Positions 25,008 to 32,584 of a stretch of 32,944 nucleotides of DNA are shown piece by piece. The stretch covers positions 18,389 to 51,332 of the forward strand of contig JAKVBY010000055.1 in assembly GCA_022446825.1 (NCBI GenBank). The letters run 5' to 3'. Origin of the DNA: Pirellulaceae bacterium. GTDB lineage: Bacteria; Planctomycetota; Planctomycetia; Pirellulales; Pirellulaceae. The position numbers were made by a program, and so were the translations under genes. Positions within the stretch are counted from its first letter, which is position 1. The number at the start of each line of letters is the position of its first letter. The notes below the pieces were generated by a model. The model was not told the DNA's origin, searched no databases, and saw only the letters and a list, made by a program, of their open reading frames with translations.

Positions 25008-25481
25008 ATGGCAAAAGAAAAGATATGGGACCAAGGAACCTGTAATGAAAAGGCGGGTTTCCTCTTCAAGCATGCGTGCCTGAGGCCACCGGTAACCCAC
25101 TGTGAAAACTGTTCCAAGCCTATTTGTAGCGATCATATGCGACAACATGACAGTAGATCCCTGTGCATTAAGTGTGCTCAGAAAGAAGCAGGCAGCGAAG
25201 GCTATCTAGATCGCAGCCGTTATCAGCAGACGTACCATAACGATCCCTATTTCTATGGCGGTTATCATTACAATGGCTATGGGATGTATGATTCCGATCA
25301 TGGCTGGGGGAGTGAGACTTATCGTTCTCGAACCCAACATCGCCATGATGAGCACGACTTTACCGAAGCCGACAGCGAGAGCCTGACCAACCAGGATGCT
25401 GGAGAAGTCGATGATGATATTGTGACTGCTGAGTTTGCCGATGGTGACAACGACTTTGAAAACGATATGAGCGAGAGCTAA
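25008..25481 (+). CDS. B-box-like zinc-binding protein with acidic His/Tyr/Gly-rich tail
   Basis: A 157-residue protein from the ATG at 25008. The N-terminal third carries H22, C24, C32-x2-C35-x4-C40-x2-H43 and C53-x2-C56, a pattern like cross-brace B-box-type zinc fingers. Residues around 65-100 are rich in tyrosine, histidine and glycine (YFYGGYHYNGYGMY). The last 45 residues are strongly acidic (Asp/Glu clusters), suggesting a disordered tail. There is no signal peptide or membrane segment. The finger probably binds a protein partner rather than DNA, since there is no basic patch. It sits between the lipoprotein and the MurG-like glycosyltransferase genes (3-base gap to the latter), so it is probably in the same operon. 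Function unknown. Confidence 0.72.
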   Translation: MAKEKIWDQGTCNEKAGFLFKHACLRPPVTHCENCSKPICSDHMRQHDSRSLCIKCAQKEAGSEGYLDRSRYQQTYHNDPYFYGGYHYNGYGMYDSDHGWGSETYRSRTQHRHDEHDFTEADSESLTNQDAGEVDDDIVTAEFADGDNDFENDMSES

Positions 25482-25484
25482 GCG

Positions 25485-26510
25485 TTGATTTTACATGTGC
25501 CCCAGAATCGCTGGTTGATTTATGCTTTAGGTGGAGGCATGGGGCATCTGATCCGCGCACTGGCATTGGCGCGGGCTGCTGTCCGTAACAGGCCTTCTCG
25601 ATCGGTTGAAATTATCAGCAACAGTCCTTTTGCCCGACAATCCCTCGTGCGCAGGGAATGTCTGAATCAGCAACTCACGGTCATCGATCATCGCCTTTCC
25701 CGCCACGAGGTTGTCAAGCAAGTCACCCAAATCTTGGCCGCGCGTCGGTTCGAGACGCTTGTTGTAGATACTTTTCCGCGTGGTTTGGCAGGTGAGTTGG
25801 CAGGATTGCTTCCCGAGCTTTGTTGTCGCAAAATTCTCGTGCATCGAAATATCTCGCGTGCTTACCTGAAGTCCTTCAATGTTGCAGAGATGATCTCCCA
25901 TTACGATCTGTTATTACTTCCAGGAGAGCATGCTCCATTTCAAGGTTGTGTGAATGCCATGTCGACTGCGCCTTGGTTCATTCGCGATTGGGACGAATTG
26001 CATTCTTTGCCGCAGGCACATGTGGCCCTCAAGGTGGAGGATGCCACGCGCCCGACTCTTGTGGTCGTGGGGTGTGGGCAACGCGACGAACTTGAACAAT
26101 ATCGGCACCTTGCTGGTCGCTTGGAACGATCGCTGGGACAAACTGCAAACGTTCGTTTTGCCTCGATTGACTCCGACTTCTCGGAGCGGAACTCCGCGGA
26201 GGTTAAAGCGATACAAGTTTGGCCACTGCTGAGCGCCATGCCCGCCATTGATCTTTTGATTGGTGCGGGTGGATATAACACAGTCCACGAGTCACGCGCC
26301 ACAGCGACGCGCTTGTTTGCCTGTGGCCAAGTCAGACTTTACGACCGACAGGCTGAGCGATTGCGGCCCTCTGAGCAGCGAGCGAGTCTGCAAGAATTGT
26401 TTGACAACTCAATTGCTTGGGCGCACCGCTGGTCTCCACCGTCACGTCAAACACCTTGGTTTGAAAACGGTGTTCACCGAGCGGTTGACGAAATTGACTT
26501 AATTTCATGA
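25485..26510 (+). CDS. MurG-like (GT28-type) glycosyltransferase
   Basis: A 341-residue GT-B-type protein read from a TTG at 25485, just after the previous stop. A GTG at 25497 is a fallback. LGGGMGHLIRALALARA (15-31) corresponds to the glycine-rich acceptor loop of MurG and related UDP-sugar transferases. IGAGGYNTVHESRATATRLF near the C terminus corresponds to their donor-site segment. It is not a standard MurG: conserved MurG stretches are altered, and no peptidoglycan genes are nearby. It may instead glycosylate a lipid, protein or surface polymer. It lies within the zinc-protein operon, 8 bases before the zinc-ribbon membrane protein, whose ribosome site overlaps its stop codon. Confidence 0.78.
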   Translation: MILHVPQNRWLIYALGGGMGHLIRALALARAAVRNRPSRSVEIISNSPFARQSLVRRECLNQQLTVIDHRLSRHEVVKQVTQILAARRFETLVVDTFPRGLAGELAGLLPELCCRKILVHRNISRAYLKSFNVAEMISHYDLLLLPGEHAPFQGCVNAMSTAPWFIRDWDELHSLPQAHVALKVEDATRPTLVVVGCGQRDELEQYRHLAGRLERSLGQTANVRFASIDSDFSERNSAEVKAIQVWPLLSAMPAIDLLIGAGGYNTVHESRATATRLFACGQVRLYDRQAERLRPSEQRASLQELFDNSIAWAHRWSPPSRQTPWFENGVHRAVDEIDLIS

Positions 26511-26515
26511 GGTGA
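26509..26515 (+). promoter_or_regulatory. Ribosome binding site GAGGTGA overlapping the upstream stop
   Basis: The GAGG core is 6 bases before the ATG at 26519 and overlaps the TGA of the glycosyltransferase gene (26508-26510). This suggests linked translation of the two genes. Confidence 0.6.
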
Positions 26516-26518
26516 TGA

Positions 26519-27610
26519 ATGACAATCTCTTTCCAATGTCCGCATTGTAATCAAGCCTATACAATTACGACTGCAAATGCTGGCAAGCAGGTAAAATGTA
26601 AACAATGTGCACAAATGATTCAGCTCCCAGAAGCACCGCAAACCACGGCCACAGACGCGATATCTTTAGAGAGCGGCGCGGGAGAGACCGCGAGTGGAGT
26701 CGTGCTGCCGGAGGCGGTTGTAGAAGAACTCAAAAAACGGCTCACCTATTCGCGGCAAGCGTCGTGCGAAGAACTTCTCAGCGATCTTGGGGCACTGCGC
26801 TTGCTGGATGCACACAGCGAACGCATGATTAAGAAAGGACAAAAGATTGCGTCCTTGTCTTTGATTGGAATGATTGTGGGAGGAGCCGGAGTGTTCTGGT
26901 CTGGCTCGGGAGGGCTGCAGGTTTTGGCGGCGGCCTTCGTATTGGCAGGAATTGGCGGTTTCATTTACGGAGTCATCTTCCAGAAATCGCACGGACGGCT
27001 CAACCTGGAAGACCTCCGTTATGAAATTCCAGCGCAACTACTCAACTTTTTGCAAGTCGATACAAAACCAGATGTCCCGACCAGTTGCCAGATCGATTTT
27101 GAACAACACAACGCGCAGCGTAAGTTGATTCGTGAAGGCAAGGCAGGACGCTGGAACGTCAAATATTTCACCAGTCGTTGGTTTAGTCTGCAAGGTCGTC
27201 TGGCAGACGATACAAAATACTCACTGTCGATGATGATCAAACATCAAGATCGACATCGTACGCAGCGAAGTGCCTCGGGAAAATTAAAGCACAAAAGTAA
27301 ATCTAAGACGGCGCAAGAGATTGCCTTGAAATTCAAGCTCAAGGAGAAAAGGTATCCACAATTAAAAGAAATTGTGACGGATGTTGCTCGCACGGCTCAT
27401 CAGGCCGTTCAAATCCCTTCTCACAGTGCGATTAAATCGCTGGAAGTGAGTTCCGAGAGTTTGCAGCTGACGGTGACCACCCCACGCTCGTTTCAAGGTC
27501 CGGGCGTTCCGGAACAAAAGGCGGTTGAAGAGGCAGTTACCATCGTTACTTCAATGATGCTCAGTCTGTATCAAATATTGAACCTGGCCAAAGCGATTGA
27601 AAAGGCATAA
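26519..27610 (+). CDS. Zinc-ribbon membrane protein of unknown function
   Basis: A 363-residue protein. The N terminus is a compact zinc ribbon, C7-x2-C10 and C27-x2-C30 (FQCPHC...VKCKQC), like those found at the start of many planctomycete and myxobacterial proteins. A linker and a short helical region (65-105) precede two membrane segments, about 111-128 and 132-154. The remaining 200 residues are soluble, basic in the middle (about 250-285, KLKHKSKSK), and match no family I know. The zinc ribbon should face the cytoplasm, so with two membrane passes the C-terminal domain would too. It is the last gene of the four-gene run; a long gene-free region follows. Confidence 0.78.
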   Translation: MTISFQCPHCNQAYTITTANAGKQVKCKQCAQMIQLPEAPQTTATDAISLESGAGETASGVVLPEAVVEELKKRLTYSRQASCEELLSDLGALRLLDAHSERMIKKGQKIASLSLIGMIVGGAGVFWSGSGGLQVLAAAFVLAGIGGFIYGVIFQKSHGRLNLEDLRYEIPAQLLNFLQVDTKPDVPTSCQIDFEQHNAQRKLIREGKAGRWNVKYFTSRWFSLQGRLADDTKYSLSMMIKHQDRHRTQRSASGKLKHKSKSKTAQEIALKFKLKEKRYPQLKEIVTDVARTAHQAVQIPSHSAIKSLEVSSESLQLTVTTPRSFQGPGVPEQKAVEEAVTIVTSMMLSLYQILNLAKAIEKA

Positions 27611-28112
27611 TTGTGAGCGTATCGGTGGACCTGACCACAAGTAGGTTCGCGCAGTAGTCGCTTCGGCAAGAGAGTAAGATATGGGTAGCCGGCCAAGCAC
27701 TGGCGGGATTGCTGGTTTGGTTTAGGGTAAGCAGGCGATCCAGAGTCCAGCAGGCGCTCAGCTTCTGCAACGGTTTTGGTCCGTAACAGGGGTGGCATAT
27801 CTCAAGCAACGACTTCATCACTAGCCGGGCGGTTTGCCAGAAAAATTCATGCTGAGCTAGAAGCCATCTTTTCTGATGGGATATTTGCCGGTGGCGAGGA
27901 GAGATTGGTAGGTTTGCGGTCCCGTAGCGAACGATCGGGTAACTTCGTAAAGAATAAGGGGTAGAAGTGATTTAATTCGAGGACCTTGCTGTTCGTCTTG
28001 CTGTTCGCCTGGGTGCTGATTTCCAGCTGTTCGTGTGCCACGAGCGGCGCCTGAGTTGTGTGTGGAAGCGATGCCCCTACTGGGGAACTTCTATGCCGTT
28101 CCACTTATCATT

Positions 28113-28141
28113 GATTCTGAAGTGTTAGGGATTCTGAAGTG
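28113..28141. repeat. Direct repeat of GATTCTGAAGTG, 17-base period
   Basis: Two exact 12-base copies separated by five bases, in non-coding sequence about 190 bases before di-haem module 3. This could be a paired binding site for a regulator or a replication-slippage product. Confidence 0.5.
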
Positions 28142-28286
28142 GGTAGAAACCGTTCGAATCGGTTATGTTTCGGCGTCTGCGACCAAAGTCTGTGCGCAAA
28201 TTCAGCAACCAAAGAGACGGCCCGCTCTGCGAAACCGCATTGCTTGTGGCCTTCTTCCTGGCGTAGGATGATGGGTGCGAAACGAC

Positions 28287-28314
28287 GTGTCTATTGAGGT
28301 AGTGTCTATTGAGG
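28287..28314. repeat. Direct repeat of GTGTCTATTGAGG, 15-base period
   Basis: Two exact 13-base copies separated by TA, 15 bases before the chosen ATG of the di-haem gene. The 15-base period keeps the reading frame of an alternative GTG start at 28275, where it would encode VSIEV-VSIEG. As non-coding DNA it would sit in the 5' untranslated or promoter region. Confidence 0.5.
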
Positions 28315-28328
28315 GTGTTGAGCGACGA

Positions 28329-31166
28329 ATGATGCGTTTGAAGCTAATTGTTTTTGCTTGGATTCTTGCCTCGTTGCCTATGCCGGTGTGTGGCAAAGTC
28401 GATTTTGTCGAGGATGTAAAGCCGATTCTCGAGTCCCGCTGTCTGCGTTGTCATAACCCCAATAATGATCAGGGTGATTTGTCACTGGCGGGTCCCACAA
28501 ATCTGTTTGGCACAGACCGGAGCCTCGTCGTGCCCGGCGAGCCGCTTCAGAGCGAGTTGTTCCTGACCGTGATTCCAGACGAGGTGGGTGCCCGGCCACG
28601 CATGCCCAAAGAAGGAAGTCTGTTGAGTGATGCACAGGTGCGGATCCTGCGACAGTGGATCCTCGAAGGTGCTTCATGGCCCCCGGGACTCGTGCTCCGT
28701 GAGGCTTCCAAGGCAGATACAAGTTGGTGGGCATACCAGCCAATCAAACGAGCGAACGCGAACACACAGTTTACGACCATCGACCATTTTATACGTGCTC
28801 AATTAGAAGCGACTGGGATCGTGGCGAACCGGCTTGCAGACCGACGGACTCTGATCCGCCGTGCGACCTACGATCTGACCGGTTTGCCGCCGACCGTAGA
28901 AGAGGTGGAAGCGTTTGTCAAAGATCGTGACTCCCACGCATTTGAGAAACTTGTCGACCGCTTGCTCGGTTCTCCTCGCTACGGGGAACGCTGGGGACGC
29001 CATTGGTTGGATGTCATACGGTTTGGTGAAAGCCGTGGCTACGAACAGAATCATCTCATTAACGAAGCCTGGCCGTTTCGTGACTATGTCATTGAGTCGA
29101 TTAACGAGGATAAAGCATTTGATCAGTTAATCCGTGAGCATCTGGCGGGCGATGTGTTTGGAAAGGGGGATTTGCACGTTACAATTGGGAGTGCGTTTCT
29201 GGTCGCGGGACCTGCCGATTCCGTCGGTAATCAGGATCCGATTCAGAAAGCGCAGACGCGTGCGAATACCCTAGACGAAGTAATTCGTGCGACGGGGGAA
29301 ACATTTCTGGGATTGACGATCGGTTGTTCTCGCTGTCACGACCATAAATTTGATCCAATCACTCAACGCGACTATTACCAGTTTTACGCGACTTTTGCTG
29401 GTATCGAACACGGCACTGTCCCCTGGGCGACTCCGGAGCAACTACGCACCCATGCGGCTATCCTGGAGCCGTTGCACGAACGCCGAAAAGCCCTTCAGAC
29501 GCAACAAAGCTCCATGGATGATGCCGTCGTTGCACGTGCCAGAAAACGGTTATCGGAGTATGAACGGCAGTGGCTTCGTCCGGCAGTCCAGAGAACGGGT
29601 ACGGAAGAACGCTTTGACCCGGTTGTCGCCCGCTATGTTCGCTTGATTTGTGATATGCAGGATGAAAATCCTTTGGTGCGTACGTTCAACCTCGACGAGT
29701 TTGAAGTTTGGTCGACGGGAGAGAATTCATACAACGTAGCTCTCGCGGTCCATGGTGCAACGGCTCGCGGTGCGGCGCGCACGATCGAAGATTTTCCACA
29801 TGCTTATGGTCCGCAATTGACGATTGATGGAAAATTCGGCGAGCGATTTTTATCGGCTGCCGAGAGCCTGACGATCGAATTAGCCAAGCCCGTTGAAATA
29901 AATCGCGTGTTCTTTTCGAGTGCACGGGGTGAAGAGTTCTACTCACGCGGTGAGTTCAGAACCGTCGCCGACTATCGGATCCAAGTCTCCCTTGATGGTC
30001 ACGAGTGGACTGAGGTTGCTGCGGGAAGCGATCGTAAACCGGCCAACGAAGCGCATCAGCGGATGCGATTGTATTGGGCTGAGTTAAGTCGAGAAGAGCA
30101 AAAAGAACGGGATCGGATCCTCGCTGAACTCGACGAGGTGGATGAAGCAATCGGACGCCTGCCGCCCTTGCCTCAAGTCTGGCTTGGCAGCCGAGATCAC
30201 GCAGATGGGGCCGGACCATTTCACGTATTTGTCTCTGGCAACCCTCAGCAAAAGGGGGATGTGGTTTTGCCCGCGAGCCTATCGACACTAGGTCACGTGG
30301 TTCCGAAGTATGAGTTGCCCCCCGATGCTGATGAAGCGCAGCGGCGTTTGGCACTGGCTGAGTGGATTACGCACCCTGACAATCCACTGACCGCCCGGGT
30401 TCTCGCCAATCGGATTTGGCACTATCACTTCGGGACGGGCATCGTGGATACGCCGAGCGACTTCGGCTACATGGGAGGCCGTCCGACACATCCAGAACTA
30501 CTTGATTTTCTGGCAGCTCGCTTGCAGGAAGGCGGCTGGAAACTGAAGGATATGCACCGGCTGATTATGCTATCGGACACATACCAGCAGGCCTCGACAT
30601 GGCGTGCCGAGGCGGCGGAGCAGGATGGCGAAGGCCGCTTACTCTGGAGATTTCCCCCGCGACGTCTCTCGGCAGAGGAAATTCGTGACACGATGTTGGT
30701 GGTTGCGGGCCAGTTGGAGACAAAAATGGGAGGGCCGGGATTTCGCCTCTACCGATACCTGCGCGACAACGTGTCAACCTATTTGCCGCTTGACCGGCAC
30801 GATCGGGAAACATATCGCCGCGCGGTTTACCATCAAAATGCACGGGCGTCTGTAGTTGACTTGATGACGGAATATGACCAACCCGACTGTACATTTTCTA
30901 CACCACGTCGTGTGCAGACGACGTCACCGCTACAGGCATTAACGATGTTGAACCACAGCTTCACACTGGACATGGCGAATGCGTTTGCAGTACGCATTGG
31001 TGCCGCGGATGTTGATCAGCAGGCCCGGAGGGCGTTTCAATTGGCATATCAGCGTGATCCCCGTGGCGAGGAATTGACTCGACTGAGGACCGCCATTCGA
31101 ACGAGTGGCCTACGCGCCGTTTGCCGAGCCATTCTGAATTCTAGTGAACTTATTTTTCTTGACTAA
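28329..31166 (+). CDS. Secreted di-haem protein 3: PSCyt1 - DUF1549 - F5/8-type (discoidin) - DUF1553
   Basis: A 945-residue protein. The ATG at 28329 (or the one right after) puts a clean signal peptide at the N terminus (about 1-22, ending VCG). A GTG at 28275 would add 18 residues and bury it. PSCyt1 has haem site 1, C38-x-x-C41-H42. DUF1549 (about 150-350) has haem site 2, C333-x-x-C336-H337, followed by DHKFDPIT. A discoidin-like beta-sandwich (about 436-575: YVRLICDM, FNLDEFEVWS, YRIQVSLDGHEWTEV) replaces the LamG found in protein 1, and the long coiled coil is absent. DUF1553 (about 670-930) has NPLTARVLANRIW. The DUF1501 partner starts 3 bases downstream. An extracytoplasmic redox role on a glycan-related substrate is inferred only. 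Confidence 0.93.
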   Translation: MMRLKLIVFAWILASLPMPVCGKVDFVEDVKPILESRCLRCHNPNNDQGDLSLAGPTNLFGTDRSLVVPGEPLQSELFLTVIPDEVGARPRMPKEGSLLSDAQVRILRQWILEGASWPPGLVLREASKADTSWWAYQPIKRANANTQFTTIDHFIRAQLEATGIVANRLADRRTLIRRATYDLTGLPPTVEEVEAFVKDRDSHAFEKLVDRLLGSPRYGERWGRHWLDVIRFGESRGYEQNHLINEAWPFRDYVIESINEDKAFDQLIREHLAGDVFGKGDLHVTIGSAFLVAGPADSVGNQDPIQKAQTRANTLDEVIRATGETFLGLTIGCSRCHDHKFDPITQRDYYQFYATFAGIEHGTVPWATPEQLRTHAAILEPLHERRKALQTQQSSMDDAVVARARKRLSEYERQWLRPAVQRTGTEERFDPVVARYVRLICDMQDENPLVRTFNLDEFEVWSTGENSYNVALAVHGATARGAARTIEDFPHAYGPQLTIDGKFGERFLSAAESLTIELAKPVEINRVFFSSARGEEFYSRGEFRTVADYRIQVSLDGHEWTEVAAGSDRKPANEAHQRMRLYWAELSREEQKERDRILAELDEVDEAIGRLPPLPQVWLGSRDHADGAGPFHVFVSGNPQQKGDVVLPASLSTLGHVVPKYELPPDADEAQRRLALAEWITHPDNPLTARVLANRIWHYHFGTGIVDTPSDFGYMGGRPTHPELLDFLAARLQEGGWKLKDMHRLIMLSDTYQQASTWRAEAAEQDGEGRLLWRFPPRRLSAEEIRDTMLVVAGQLETKMGGPGFRLYRYLRDNVSTYLPLDRHDRETYRRAVYHQNARASVVDLMTEYDQPDCTFSTPRRVQTTSPLQALTMLNHSFTLDMANAFAVRIGAADVDQQARRAFQLAYQRDPRGEELTRLRTAIRTSGLRAVCRAILNSSELIFLD

Positions 31167-31169
31167 ACC

Positions 31170-32570
31170 ATGAATCCCATGATTGATACGACTCGGCGCA
31201 ATTTTCTCGGCAATGTCACGACCGGGCTGATGGGTATTGGTTTGCAACAACTGCAGGCCTCTGAGATATCCGCCAGGCCCGCCAGGCCTGCAAAAGCTAA
31301 GCGTGTTTTGCAAATTTTCTGCCCTGGAGCGGCTTCTCATATGGATTTGTGGGAGCACAAGCCAGTACTCGAGAAAATGCACGATCGACCGCTACCTGGC
31401 GAGGACGTCGTCAGCTTCATGGGAAAAAATGGTCCTCTCATGAAAAGCCCCTGGGCTTTCAAGCCTGTGGGAGAGAGTGGGAAAATGTTCACTACGTTGC
31501 TACCGCATATGGCACAGCACGTGGATGACATGGCGTTTTTCCATGGAATGCATTCTCAGACAAACACACACGGGCCGGGTTGCGTGTTCGTCAATACGGG
31601 GCATCCGACCGAGGGCTTTCCGAGTGCCGGAGCATGGATTAGCCATGGTTTGGGTAGCATGAACGACAATCTACCGACCTATGTGGCGATTCCAGATATC
31701 CGTGGGGAACCTCCGAACGGTAAGGCGAACTGGAGTAATGGATTTTTGCCAGCCCAGCATCAAGCCATCATGATGGCCGCCCATCAACCGATCAGAAATC
31801 TGGCGCGCCCGCACGGTGTGAGCGAGGTTGAGGAGAAAACGACGAGGGATCTACTCGGTTTTCTGAATGAACATTATGCGAATCAACGAGCGGAAGAGTC
31901 TGTCTTGCGTGCCAGAATCAAGGCTTATGAATTGGCCGCCCGTATGCAGCTTTCGGCGCCGGACGTGAGCGATCTTTCCAGCGAACCGGAACACATGCAT
32001 AAGCTCTACGGGACCGATTCTCCCAACAGGCTGAAAAGTGCTTACGCACGCAATTGCATTCTTGTACGGCGACTGCTGGAACGTGGTGTGCGCTACGTTA
32101 ATATTTATTGCTCTTCGCGTGCCAGTGGTGTTGACGGTCTACTGAACTGGGACGCACACAAGACGTTAAAGTCAGACTATGAACGCCACGGACCTATCTT
32201 TGATCAGCCCACCGCTGCCCTCCTGACGGACCTCAAGCAGAGTGGTTTGATGGAAGATACGCTTGTACTTTGGACAACCGAATTTGGTCGCATGCCCACC
32301 CGCCAGGAAAATTCATCCGGCCGAGACCATAACCCTGACGGTTTTACATTGTGGTTGATGGGCGCTGGTGTGAAAGGCGGTGTCAGCTATGGTGCAACCG
32401 ATGATTTTGGGCGCCGTGCGGAACAAAATCCAACGACGATTTGGGAGTTTTACTCCACCGTACTCCACATTCTCGGACTCGATTACGACACACTGAGTTG
32501 GTATCACAATGGCCTCGACCGCCGTCTGACCGATGTCCATGGCCGGGTCATTCACGAGGTTCTTGTCTGA
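31170..32570 (+). CDS. DUF1501 protein, Tat-exported partner of di-haem protein 3
   Basis: A 466-residue protein with a twin-arginine signal (TTRRNFLGN, arginines 9 and 10) and a hydrophobic segment. The start is 3 bases after the upstream stop. A perfect 9-base tandem duplication (31270-31287) encodes ARPARP just after the signal region. The body matches DUF1501. Segments like those in the first copy are present: TEFGRMP and GRDHNPDGFTLWLMGAG. The HH pair of copy 1 (GRDHHPHG) is HN here, so the candidate metal site differs. It should be exported folded and act with the adjacent di-haem protein. It is clearly diverged from the copy at 6129, so the modules are not a recent duplication. Confidence 0.92.
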   Translation: MNPMIDTTRRNFLGNVTTGLMGIGLQQLQASEISARPARPAKAKRVLQIFCPGAASHMDLWEHKPVLEKMHDRPLPGEDVVSFMGKNGPLMKSPWAFKPVGESGKMFTTLLPHMAQHVDDMAFFHGMHSQTNTHGPGCVFVNTGHPTEGFPSAGAWISHGLGSMNDNLPTYVAIPDIRGEPPNGKANWSNGFLPAQHQAIMMAAHQPIRNLARPHGVSEVEEKTTRDLLGFLNEHYANQRAEESVLRARIKAYELAARMQLSAPDVSDLSSEPEHMHKLYGTDSPNRLKSAYARNCILVRRLLERGVRYVNIYCSSRASGVDGLLNWDAHKTLKSDYERHGPIFDQPTAALLTDLKQSGLMEDTLVLWTTEFGRMPTRQENSSGRDHNPDGFTLWLMGAGVKGGVSYGATDDFGRRAEQNPTTIWEFYSTVLHILGLDYDTLSWYHNGLDRRLTDVHGRVIHEVLV

Positions 32571-32584
32571 ATCTATCCATTGTT

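Larger units (their letters stand above)
27611..28328. other. 718-base gene-free stretch with two short tandem duplications
   Basis: No open frame here has a domain, a good start or a convincing composition. It contains a 12-base direct repeat, GATTCTGAAGTG, at 28113-28124 and 28130-28141. A 13-base direct repeat, GTGTCTATTGAGG, occurs at 28287-28299 and 28302-28314. It must also carry the promoter of di-haem module 3, which I could not place. Confidence 0.5.

Noticed and set aside
28275-28328. GTG start adding 18 residues to di-haem protein 3
   Set aside because: It would move the signal peptide inward; the ATG at 28329 gives a standard secretion signal. The repeat makes it worth checking but not preferred.
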